The notes beneath the pieces were generated by a model. It worked only from the letters and a program-made list of their open reading frames with translations, was not told the origin of the DNA and did no database searches. Both the position numbers and the translations under genes were made by a program. Positions 22,891 to 33,557 of a DNA stretch of 64,000 nucleotides are shown piece after piece. The first letter of the stretch is position 1. The number at the start of each line of letters is the position of its first letter. This DNA comes from Voacanga thouarsii (taxonomy: Eukaryota; Streptophyta; Magnoliopsida; Gentianales; Apocynaceae): assembly GCA_026120185.1 (NCBI GenBank), contig JANUWF010002022.1:2402001-2466000 (forward strand), read 5' to 3'.

Positions 22891-25330
22891 TTCTGTTGAT
22901 TGGAAAAAAAATTAATTCATTTAGAAAAATGTTTGTTTTGGAAAAACATATAAAAATGCACATTTAAAAAATTATATTATTTTCATGATATAATTAGCCT
23001 ATTAAAACCATTATAAAAAATATGAAAATTTTGGCTCTTAGAAAAATTGACAGAGCTTCGCAAGAAGGCTAACGATTTTCTAAGTTAAGTGTACAACCAT
23101 CACAAATTAAACTTCCTTAATAGGTAATGATCGAAAAATAGTTTCATCAATAGGATGGTCATTGTTCTCATCACCTACAGATAATCTAATATTAATGCCT
23201 CTAATGATAGGCTGGCCGATACTAACACATATCCTAAGCTTTAATTATAATTCATTCGTTAGTTCTAGATTCTCGAAGAAATCCATCCTATGAGGAGTCA
23301 TGCTTAGAATGACGCGAGGAAATCTACAATCTCTAACAGGATTCGTGATGGAAGCTATGGGACCATTGGAACCTCTCTCCAACTAAACTTTTGAAAAAAT
23401 AAGTTTTTAAGGAAAACGTTTCTTTAAAATTTAATTAGTTTTTATTAATTTTAGTGAAAACTTAAAAATTCAACTATTATTCTTTATATCAAGGATAAAA
23501 CCCTTTAAGAGAATAAATTATTAATTTTTATTTCATTACTTAAGTTAAAACCATTTTTCTAAGAACTAAATTTAAAATACTTAAATTCAAAATTATTCTC
23601 AATGTCAAGAATAAAACCATTTGGAAGAATAAACCATGAATTTATATTTAAATTAATTAGTTCCATTTTAAAATGTTTCCCTTAATTATTTTTCTAAAGA
23701 AAAACTAATTTCTCAAAAGTTTGTACATTTGATCACAAAATTAAATAAAATAGACATGCTCAAAAGTAAACTTTTTACATGGTATTTCTAACCTTTGATT
23801 CTTATGTGACCAAATAATGGATTAAACATCACAATAATAATAAAATTAAAATGATCTTGTTTAATCCTAAGGTGGTTTCATCTTTACTAACCGTTCACAT
23901 GCAAAATTATTTAATTCCATAAATAAATCATTGTAAGAAAATAACCGCGTGTGATATAGGCCCCTCCCCCCTCCCCCCCTCCTAAAAAACAGAAATTACA
24001 AGGAAAACCCAAGGAAAAAAAAAAATTCCTTCAGTGGACCTGAACTGAGAACCGAATCGCATGTCAAACTAAAAGTGAAACGGGTTCCCTTTTGCCCTTA
24101 AGAATAATGGACAAATAACTGAAACTAGACATTTTTGTTGATTGGGAAAAAAAAAAAAAAAAAAACCTTCATCCAAAAAGATGTTTGTTTTGGGAAAACA
24201 TATAAAAAATGCACATTTAAATGTCATAATATTTCCATGATATGGTTAACCTATTAGAACCATTATCAAAAAATATGAAAATTTTGGCTCTTAGAAATTG
24301 ACAGACCTTCATAGAAAGGTTAACAATTTTCTAAGTTAAATAAATAACCATCACAAATTAAACATCCTTAATAGGTAATGATCTATAAATAGTTCTATAG
24401 ATAGGATGGTCACTACTCTCACCACCTACGGATAATCTAGTATTAACTCCTCCAATGATAGGTTGGCCGACACTAATACATATTTTAGACATTAATTATA
24501 ATTTCTTCATTACTTCTAGAAGCTTGTGAAAATCCATTCTATAGGGGGTCATGCTCAGAATGACATGATGGTCACCACAATCTCTAACAGGAATCTATGA
24601 TGGAAGCTGTGGGACTGTTGGAACCCCTCTCCCATGTAATCTTTTGAGAGAAATAGGTTCTTGAAAAAAATAATTTTCTTAAAATAAATATTAACTTTAG
24701 TGAAATCCAAAAAATTCAACTATTTTTCTCTATGTTAATGATAAAATCCTTTAAGAGAATAAACTATGAATTTTTATTTTTGCTACTTAAGTTAAAACCA
24801 TTTTGTAGGAACTAAATTTAAAATACTTAAATTCAAAACATTCTCCATGTTAAGGATAAAACCATTTAGAAGAATAAATCATGAATTTTATTTTAAATTC
24901 CTTAGTTCCTTTCTAAAATGTTTTCCTTAATCATTTTATCTAGAGAAAAAAATTAATTTCTTAGAAATCTTTGTGTATTTGATCACAAAATTAAATAAAA
25001 TAGTCATGCTTCCAAAATTAAAATTTTTACATGCTATTTCTATCATATAATTCTTATGTGACCAAATAATAGATTAAACATCATAATAATAAAATTAAAA
25101 TGATCTTATTTAATCCTAAGGTGGTTCCTCATTTACTAACCATTTTCATGCAAAATTATTTATCACAATAAATAAACCATTGTAAGAAAAATAGCCTCAT
25201 GTGATATGGGACCCCAAAAAGAAAAGAAAATAGGGAAACATAGGCTTTTCGGAGATGACTGAATCTAGAAACCAGGCTCAACTTGAACCATTTGAAACTG
25301 AGCAAAACTGAAACCAATTCTTTAATTGCT
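22855..25330 (-). repeat. ~1.24-kb tandem duplication in the Copia leader
   Basis: Copy A (about 22,855-24,080) and copy B (about 24,095-25,330) align over most of their length. Both begin with gaataatggacaaa followed by a gaaac-type word and a poly-A run, and share ctattagaaccattat-like, gataggatggtca-like and agaataaa-type blocks. The left edge includes the extreme 5' end of gag, so the gag start region was duplicated with the leader. The copies differ by many substitutions, so the duplication is old or predates insertion. Confidence 0.75.
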
Positions 25331-25917
25331 CCTTGTAGTCGGTCCATGGCTTGCTCCAAGCCATAGACTGTCTTAACTTTTTGTTTCTTGTAGGTGGTCC
25401 ATGGCTTGAGCAATCCATGGACTGCCTTGCTTTCTCAAACAACCAAGCTCATGACCACCTTAATCTCCAGCCTTGGACTACCTTGAAATTTTCTTTCACG
25501 AAGCCCTGCCCATCTTACTCCCTAGCCATGGCTACCTTGCACCCTAGCCATGCGTGGCTAGTCCTTCAACCCGTTTGTTTCCTGAAGCTGTTTTTCACCG
25601 TTCATCATCCGTTCAACTTTCTTTCTCTTTTCCATGGATTTCAATGTTTGATCCGACACCAATATTATTACATAAATCCATATATAAAATTGAAATACAA
25701 CATCAAATGCATATGCCTTTCAAAACGAGACGTACATAAATTTTACAAAAAATGAATAACAATAAGTTACAGGTGTCTATGCCTCCGAGGCGTATACAAT
25801 ATCTACCTATATAAAAAATCACGAGGGATTCATACAATCACAAAGACTAAATTTTTATTAGTAAAGGAACCACATTTTCCAATTATTAACCCTAAGCATG
25901 CTCCTAGATTATAATCA
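25331..25917 (-). other. Copia leader between duplication and primer site
   Basis: Untranslated leader of the Copia element. The words ccatggc and gccatgg recur around 25,340-25,560 in both orientations. A 134-codon open frame on the plus strand (25,351-25,755) has no recognisable domain and is opposite to the element, so it is treated as chance. Confidence 0.5.
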
Positions 25918-25931
25918 TGGCTCCGATACCA
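25918..25931 (-). other. Primer binding site, initiator tRNA-Met type
   Basis: On the minus strand TGGTATCGGAGCCA, one base from the classic TGGTATCAGAGCCA complementary to initiator tRNA-Met, 2 bp inside the 5' LTR. The position and sequence fix the LTR boundary and the element's orientation. Confidence 0.9.
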
Positions 25932-25933
25932 CT

Positions 25934-27754
25934 TGAAGAACTGCGGAAAAAATAAAAATGCAGCATAAATTGTAATTTAAAAAAAAAATCCCGAGCCAAA
26001 GTCTAGAAATACTTACTTCTAGGGCATTTAACTTAAATAACTTGAGCTGGATTCAAATTTAACGAAGCTTCCTCAATTGGAACGATGATTTGTTTTGCGG
26101 GAATACAAACTGGACGTCGACTACTTCGCATTAAACATTTACCACATTTGCTAACTCTTGACCTTCCAAAGTATTCTCGAACTGCTATAGACTTCTACTG
26201 GTGAAAGAAGAATTTGGGTGAAGAAATTAGAAAGAAAACAAAAGAGTTAAATGTTCAAAGGAAAAACGAAGGAAAAATGACAAGAAAACGACGGCTTGGT
26301 GTCTACTAGGAAAAAGGCCGAAAGCTTCTGTATGTATGTTTTGTGTGTTTTGTGATTTATGGTCAACCCTCAAAATGGACACATACATGAAGCTTTATAG
26401 AAAACTACCTAGCTTTCCTTTTTCCTTTTCCAACAAAACCACTACCATAGGTTTCTCTTCTATTTCTTTTTTCTTTTTACTGGTGGCAGCTTCCAGGGAT
26501 TGTAAAATTCCCTAAGTCGCCACCACAACCTTGCTAGGCCAGGGTTTTTTTCAATTAGCCCAAAACTAATTAAATAGATCTTTTATTAATTAATTAATCC
26601 ACTTGGGCCCAATATAAAATTACTGAAGATAATTTATTAATAAACTAATTTAATTAAATTTACCCAATAAATTATTTAACCCAAATAAATAAATAATTAC
26701 TCTGAGAATAATTCTTCCAATATTCAATTCATCCAATAAGCTTATATAGAAAAAAATTTTATTAAGGTTACTTAAGTTACTCTAGGGACTAAAAGACATA
26801 TTATTTTTTGCTACTAAAATTATCAAAATACCCTTGCTAACAAAAGATGTATTTTATCATTTTAAATATTTCATTTATTACCACATGCAAATATTGAAGC
26901 AAGAATAATATTGTAAGTGCAGTGTTTTCGACCTACAACTGTAATAACAAAAATACCCCTCTATATAACACCATCACTGAGATAGGAAAATACACTAATA
27001 CTTGTCTCAATGATATCTACTATCTTTGATAACTAATCTGATAATCCATGATTTCCAGTATGTTTTCACTTTTCACAAGAAGTTACTCAAAAGTATACAT
27101 ACTTAGTCACACTTTCCAGGGTTCTGAATTGTTTAGATTATCTGAAACAATCACAAGAGGGTAATTTCTTCACACAATGAAGCATAAAACTCTATTGTAT
27201 AAGTTCGTCTTAATTAATTAGAGTCATACACCCAATGTACAAGGTTAATGGCCTTGCGTTAAGACCTCACCTATTATACATCAAAGTGCACAAGTTCAAC
27301 TTTCCTAGACCAACAACTTATACTCAAGCCTTAGGGCACTTGTCATGCAGTAGCAATGATAAACTAATCTTTATGTATTTTAATACTTTTTTGAAGATTA
27401 TTATTGCATAGTCCATTTCTACGTATTCCAAATACGCTTATACTATTGGCATGAACAGACTACTCACTGGTTAAAAGAAAACCATTCCTCATTTAGAAAT
27501 CATAGTGTAATAATCTAAACATTGATGAAATGCCTAGCTTTATCAATCGATCAAGAATATTTTTTCACTTGTGTGTTAGTAACACATAATCTACACTTTA
27601 CTATAAAAGTACAACCCAATCTGTAGATTACTTACTAACACACTTGGACTTTAAAGTGTAATATATGTAAACAAACAACCATTAATGATTGATATATTTT
27701 ATTAATTTCCAAAACACAGAAATACATTGTCTATTTTGGGCATACATTCCAACA
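25934..27754 (-). repeat. 5' LTR of the Copia element
   Basis: 1,821 bp. Read on the minus strand it begins TGTTGGAATGTATGCCC at 27,754 and ends CGCAGTTCTTCA at 25,934, beside the primer site. It pairs with 17,177-18,986. The right-hand flank is not host DNA but a plus-strand gypsy RT fragment, cut in mid-frame. Confidence 0.85.
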
Positions 27755-28577
27755 AGATATTCCATTTGTATGAAATGAGAAATACGAGAAAAGTTTCCAA
27801 GAGTTTAAGAAGAGATTGATGACCATACTGGTACTGAGCTTGCCAAAGAAGAGCAAACCCTATGCCTTGTACTCAAACGCATACACAAAGCAGTTGGGAG
27901 CAATCCTGATGTAAGATAAAAAAAGTTATAGCTTATGCCTCCCATTAGATGAAGCCACATGAAAGAAACTATCTTACCTATAACTTGAAGCTGGCAGCAA
28001 TCGTATTCATGATTAAGAAATAGTGCCATTGCCTGTATAGGGCAAAGTATGAGATATTCATGGACCATAAAAGCCACAACTATATTTTTACCTAGAAGGA
28101 CCTGAATCTCAAATAGCAGAGATGCATAGAATTCCTTGAAGAATACCGGTATCCGATAAATTATCGCCCAGGAAAAGCTAATGTAGTAGCTCATGCATTA
28201 TGTAGGGAAGCAAGACTTGCCAGATTGAGAATGCAATAGGTGAAGACTATGTAGGAAGTAGTACCAATGGGAGCAAAAGTGCATGAATGGAGGATTTGCA
28301 TAAGAACTTGAGGCTTAAACCGGATCTGAGACAGGAAATCATTGAAAAGTAGCGCAGTAATATGGGATTTCAATCCTTCAAAGCTAAGAAAATTACTAGA
28401 GGGGGAAGATTTTCAAGAAAATGAATCGGGAATGCTTTGTTTTTGAGGAAGGATGTGTGAACCAGAGGACGGAGATCTAAAAATGAAAATTCTGATAGAA
28501 GACCATAAGATTAAGTATGCCATTCATCTTAGGGAGGTGAAAATATATCAGGATCTTGGTCGTAAAACCCCACCCTA
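27755..28577 (+). pseudogene. Ty3/gypsy RT/RNase H to integrase zinc-finger fragment
   Basis: The plus strand encodes, with stops, the end of RT and RNase H of a chromovirus-type element: KSFQEFKKRLMTILVLSLPK, then SKPYALYSNAYTKQLGAILM, then FMDHKSHNYIFT and KDLNL. Next come EFLEEYRYPINYRPGKANVV and a CREARLARLRMQ tail, then the start of an integrase zinc-finger region (KYAIHL, IYQDL) ending near 28,577. Several stops sit where relatives have Trp (for example PFV-stop-NE). The 5' part should lie to the left but the Copia LTR is there instead. Confidence 0.8.
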
Positions 28578-28763
28578 ATGTGCCAGGAACAAGCATTGCA
28601 TCATTTATATGCTAATACAACTATTCTTGAACTTAGGAATTTTACATGTCTTGGGTGTAATTCAATTAGGTATAAATTTTACCAAGTTGTTACATGATGC
28701 TTGCATATATTATTTAAGTGCTTACTACCTTTTCTTGTAATTTAATTTTGCTATAGAAAGAAC

Positions 28764-29180
28764 TCTACAAAAAATTGGCTTTTGGCAACGCTTTTATTTG
28801 TAACATAGCAAAATCTATAGTGAAACCTTGGTTTTTACCACAATTTTGAATTTCGTGGCATATAAACATTTTTAGTAACACTTTATTTTCTTACGGCTAC
28901 GTTTCTGTAGGTAAAAGTTCTTTTTCATCATAGATTTAAAAATTGTGTGGGTAAAAATAAATTTTTGCCATAGAGATTTGAAATTGTGGGTAAAGAAATT
29001 TTATTACCCACAGTTTTACTAAATTGTGGAAAAAGGCATTTTTTTTTCTTATTTTATCAAATATTAAAAAATGTTAACATAAAATGGAAACTTTCATTAG
29101 ATACCATAGTTGAGGTAATTGTTTATATTCAAGTAGTTGTATGTTTAAATCTTGATATTACTTTTTTATTAATATTTATA
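28764..29180 (+). mobile_element. CACTA-like terminus, second copy
   Basis: It begins CTCTACAAAAAATTGGCTTTTGGCAACGC, closely related to the start of the terminus at 9,880 (CACTACAAAAAAGTGACTTTTGGCAATGCC). The same style of subterminal words follows (ttttgccata, ttgtggg, acccacagttt). The first bases are altered. It runs into the ~151-bp array at about 29,190. No right end is visible. Confidence 0.45.
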
Positions 29181-29189
29181 TAGTTTTTT

Positions 29190-31110
29190 GAACCAACTTT
29201 TTTTGGATATTTTTCTAAATATTATACTCGATTATGTGCCTAAATATATCTAATTACCTTCAAATTTTGTTATAATACTTTTCTTAGTAATTTTAATAAA
29301 TATAATGGTTGGATCATTAATTTGATACGCATATTTTTATAAATGTGTTAGGTTTTAGATATTTTTCAAGATATTATACTTGATAATGTACCAAAATATA
29401 TTCGATTACCTTCAAATTTTGTCATAACACTTTTCTTAGCAATTTTAACAAATCTAACAATTGAACCATTAATTTGACACGCCTATTTTTATAAATGCAT
29501 TAGGTTTTGAGTATTGTTTAGATATTTTGCAAGATTTTGTGCTAAAATATATCCAATTACCTTCAAATCTTGTCATAACACTCTTCTTAGTAATTTTAAC
29601 AAATTTAGTGGTTGGATCATTAATATGATACACTTATATTTGAAAATGCCTTAGGTTTAGATATTTTTAAAGATATTATACTAGACTACGTATCAAAATA
29701 TATCTGATTACATTCAAATTTTGTCATAAAACTTTTCCTAGTAATTTTAAGAAATCTAACGGTTGGATCGTTAATTTGATACACCTATCTTTGTAAATGC
29801 ATTAGGTTTTGCATATTTTTTAAGATATTATGCTAGATTATATACCAAAATATCCAATTACCTTTAAATTTTGTCATAATACTTTTCTTAGTAATTTTGA
29901 CAAATATAACGGTTGGATCATTAATTTGATACGCCTACCTTTGTAAATGCATTAGGTTTTGGATATTTTTAAGATATTATGCTAGATTATGTACCAAAAT
30001 TTATTCGATTACCTTCAAAGTTTGTCATAACACTTTTCTTAGTAATTTTAACAAATATAATGGTTTGACCTTTAATTTGATATGCATATCTCTATAAATA
30101 TGTTAGGTTTTGGATATTTTTATAGATATTATGCTAGTTAGTATGGCAAAATATATCCAATTGCCTTCAAATTTTGTCACTACACTTTTCTTAACAATTT
30201 TAACAAATATAATTGTTATATCGTTAATTTGATATGTTTATCTTAGTAAATACATTAGGTTTTAAATATTTTTTCAGATATTATGCTTGATTATGTGCCA
30301 AAATTTGTCTGATTACCTTCAAAATTTGTCATAACACTTTTGTTAGTAATTTTAAGAAATCTAATGGTTGGATCATTAATGTGATATGTCTATCTTTGTA
30401 AATGCGTTATGTTTTGGATATTTTTCTAGATATTATGCTAGATTATGTGGCAAAATATATCCGATTATCTTTAAATTTTGTCATAACACATTTCTTAGTA
30501 ATTTTAATAAATCTATTGGTTGGATCGTTAATTTGATACGCATATATTTATAAATGCGTTAGGTTTTGGATATTTTTCTACATATTATGCTATATTTTGT
30601 GACAAAATATATCCGATTACCTTCAAATTTTGTCATAAAGTTTTTCTTAGCAATTTTAACAAATCTAACGGTTGATCATTAATTTGATACACCTATCTTT
30701 ATAAATGCATTAGGTTTTGGATTTTTTTTTTTTTTTAGATATTATGCTGATTATGTACTAAAATATATCCGATTACTTTCAAATTTTGTCATAACACTTT
30801 TCTTAACAATTTTAATGAATATAGCGATTTGATCATTAATTTGATACGCCTATCTTTGTAAATGCGTTAGGTTTGAATATTTTTTCTAAATATTGTACTA
30901 GATAATGTGTCAAAATACATCCAATTACCTTTAAATTTTTTCATAAATTTTTTCTTAGTAATTTTAACAAATCTAATAGTTGAATTGTCAATTTGATATG
31001 GTGATCTTTGTAAATACATTAGGTTTTGGGCATTTTTCTAGATATTATGTTAGTTTTGTGTCAAAATATATCCGATTACCTTCAAATTTTATCATAACAT
31101 TTTTCATATG
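29190..31110 (-). repeat. ~151-bp tandem array, right (12-13 units)
   Basis: The landmark aaatgcgttaggtttt recurs near 29,341, 29,493, 29,644, 29,795, 29,945, 30,096, 30,248, 30,400, 30,552, 30,703, 30,860 and 31,012: spacings of 150-152 bp, with one of 157 caused by a poly-T expansion at 30,722. Each unit holds ttaccttcaaattttgtcat, acttttcttagtaatttta and ggttggatcattaatttgat. Units differ from each other by point changes, so the array is not freshly amplified. Confidence 0.9.
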
Positions 31111-31796
31111 ATACTAACCAAGTACTACTGTATCCATACTATTATGATAGAATAATCATCCATTTTTCTTATCCAATTACCTTTAATCGCACTATTGTAT
31201 TCATACTATTATGATACTAATCAAGTAGAATAATTATGTAGTATATGAAATAGTGAAAATTATATAATACTTGCTGATTAAATTAATTCATAGAATATAA
31301 ATTAATAATTCAATTAAATTACATAATAAATGTTTTTTTAAGGAAAAAAAGAGATTTTGTAGAACAAACTTAATTATTTGTCCTTTAATGAAAAGAAAAA
31401 TTAAAATATTGTCAAATTTTGATTTTTTAAAAATAGGGACAACTTTGATTAAACTTGTCAAAATTATTTTTCTTATATACCATTCGAACATTTAATCAGA
31501 ATGTCTTGTGGAATCGAGATGTCACAATATTTGTTAACTTTGATGTAGCATACTTATTGTTTGTGGTTCAACTTGCCCACCAAATATTTTATTTTTGGTC
31601 AATTTGGATCTATTTTGAAATACTCTTGAAAATGTCTTAAATTTTAGAGGAGATTTTGTTTGAAAGAAAAATTTAAAACCCCATTCACCTCCTCTTAATT
31701 TTTTCAAGTATGTTTGTTAGGATCTCTTTAATAACTCAACTAAATACTTAAACTTAATTAACTAAGTATGTATTTTATTAATTGTATTTAATAACA

Positions 31797-31797
<1 letters not shown>

Positions 31798-31849
<52 letters not shown>
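31798..31849. repeat. (AAT)n microsatellite
   Basis: About 17 copies of the trinucleotide inside the right arm of the inverted repeat. Confidence 0.95.
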
Positions 31850-32270
31850 GTGCATTTGATAACAAATTTTTATTATCACTTAATTTATTAAGACATATTG
31901 AAATCTTGTTATAAATTTTAAGTAAAATGAAAATTACTTAAATTTGAATTTTAAATGTGTTGAATATTCAATATAATTATTACTATTCTTTTCTATTTAA
32001 TATAAAATATAATAAAAATATAGTGTACAATAAATTATAATTAACTCAAACTTTAGCTTCAAATTTCAAATTTTAGTATTCAAAATTTAGTTTTAAAATT
32101 TTAGTACTTAGATATTCATATTTCAATCTTTATATTTTAATTTTATCAAACGAGTTATTAATTAAATATTTAAAATTAGATTAAAAAATCAATACTTAAA
32201 ATTAATTGATTGAATATTTCTCATTTAAGTATATTTGATAACATATCATTTAAGTGGTTATTGATCATAG

Positions 32271-32963
32271 GTAATGTTATTAATTGTAAAAAAAAAAAAA
32301 GTTATGTTTTCCTTTCTTTCTTTTTTTTTTTTTTTTGTGAGAAAGATTATGTTATCAATTAAACATAAAAGTATGGTGTCATATAGTTTAATTGGTTAGA
32401 AGTATCTCTAAATTAAAAGTATATTTAATTGACAATTAGTTAGGAGTATCTTGAGGATTTCTTTTAGTTTTAATTAATTAATTAAACATATTTTTAGTTT
32501 AGAAATATTTCCAATCAATTGTCAATTAAGTATATTAGATATTACTTAATTAAACATTTATAGTTTAAAAATACTTCCAATTAATTGTCAATTAAACATT
32601 TTTTTAGTTTAGAGATACTTCCAACTAATTACCAAATAAACATATTAAATATTAGTTAGTTAAATATATTTTTAATTTAGAGATTCTTCTAATCAATTTA
32701 ATTAATTAACTAAATAGATTTTTAGTTTTAAAAAATTTAAACCATTTATTAATGAAACATAGAGACTTTTTGGGATTTTTTTTTCCTTAAAAAAAGACGT
32801 CCAAATTGCAAAAGACGAAGAAATAATAAACATTAAACGCCGTCGCCTCCTAACAACATCCTTATTACTAACTTGTTTTTTGAAGTTCCTCGCCAAAATT
32901 CAAGAATGAGCCACCGTATCTGTGAGAAGCGGCAACAGCAGCAGCGGAGGGAAGGCAAAGGAA
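32271..32963. other. AT-rich upstream region of the kelch-like gene
   Basis: Contains poly-A and poly-T runs (32,288-32,336) and about four degenerate tandem copies (32,400-32,700) of a ~70-130-bp unit holding agtttagagatacttccaat and attgtcaattaaacat. The last ~90 bp (from about 32,870) become GC-richer and purine-rich, as expected for the 5' UTR of the plus-strand gene that follows. Confidence 0.4.
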
Positions 32964-33557
32964 ATGAAAATTGGGAAGAAGATTAAGAAGCCAAGGAAAG
33001 GAAAAGAGAAAACCGAGCAGAAAACTGTTAAAGCAAAGGAAAAACACGCCCATAGAGAATCCCAGAAACTTTCTCCCAAGGATGACATTAATGCTATCTT
33101 GGTAAAATTTATCCTTTGTTCGAATTTATGCTAAATAAAAGTTGATTTCTTTTTCCTCTTTGGCTAATTTTCAAGCACTGATGAGCATAATTACCTTTAA
33201 AATGTGAATTTTGATAGCTTTTTAATTGTAAAAGAGTGATTTTGGTTGAACATCATCACACTCAGTTGAGCATACAAAAGAGGAAGCTAAGAAGAAGGAA
33301 GTTCATGTAGATGAGAATGTTCTTAGGCCATCTCTGAGATCGAATTGTTCGGTAATCTTGTTTTGGAATGCATTTTTTTATTTCCTGCATAATTTGGGGT
33401 TACATTAATTTATATATGCACACAAACATATATATATATATATATATATATATTAATTTCTTTTTATTCGATTCAATGGTTTCTGTAGTTGAATATCAAT
33501 CCACTGAAGGAGACCGACTTAATTTTATATGGTGGTGAATTCTTCAATGGCCAAAAG
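32964..33557 (+). pseudogene. KLHDC4-like kelch-repeat gene, exons 1-3 only, frameshifted
   Basis: Exon 1 (32,964-33,101, 46 codons) is a Lys-rich N-terminus: MKIGKKIKKPRKGKEKTEQK, then QKLSPKDDINAIL, with donor TTG|GTAAAA. Exon 2 (33,266-33,351) should read LSIQKEEAKKKEVHVDEN but is 86 nt, one base short after ATACAAAA, so the frame is lost. Exon 3 (33,489-33,557) reads LNINPLKETDLILYGGEFF then NGQK: the first kelch blade. All junctions have AG/GT. I recognise this as the start of the plant homologue of kelch-domain protein KLHDC4. The following exon (a VYGDLYRYDVEK-type segment) was not found downstream, where LTR sequence begins. A truncated relic. Confidence 0.75.
33430..33452. repeat. 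(TA)n microsatellite
   Basis: Lies in the presumed second intron of the kelch-like gene. Confidence 0.9.

Larger units (their letters stand above)
17177..27754 (-). mobile_element. Copia (Tork/TAR-like) LTR retrotransposon, degraded
   Basis: A full-length arrangement of 10,578 bp on the minus strand: 5' LTR 27,754-25,934, primer site, leader, gag, integrase, RT, RNase H, polypurine tract, 3' LTR 18,986-17,177. The reading frames are broken by many stops. The two LTRs differ by roughly a fifth of positions in the stretches I compared, so the insertion is old. The flanks do not form a target duplication (ctatg on the left, agata on the right) and belong to different retroelements. See findings. 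Confidence 0.85.
29190..32270 (-). repeat. Right arm of the large inverted repeat
   Basis: Reverse complement of the left arm's content: the tandem array (29,190-31,110), an extra ~400 bp without counterpart on the left (31,110-31,510), then the shared unique flank (31,510-32,270) aligning to 16,392-15,715. An (AAT)n expansion at 31,798-31,849 lies inside the shared flank where the left arm has only a few repeats. No gene. Confidence 0.75.

Noticed and set aside
25351..25755. 134-codon plus-strand open frame
   Set aside because: Sits antisense in the Copia leader, no recognisable domain, contains the repeated ccatgg words.
29190..31110. Possible CRISPR-like array
   Set aside because: Direct tandem repeats of ~151 bp without distinct spacers in a plant transposon context; this is satellite-type DNA.
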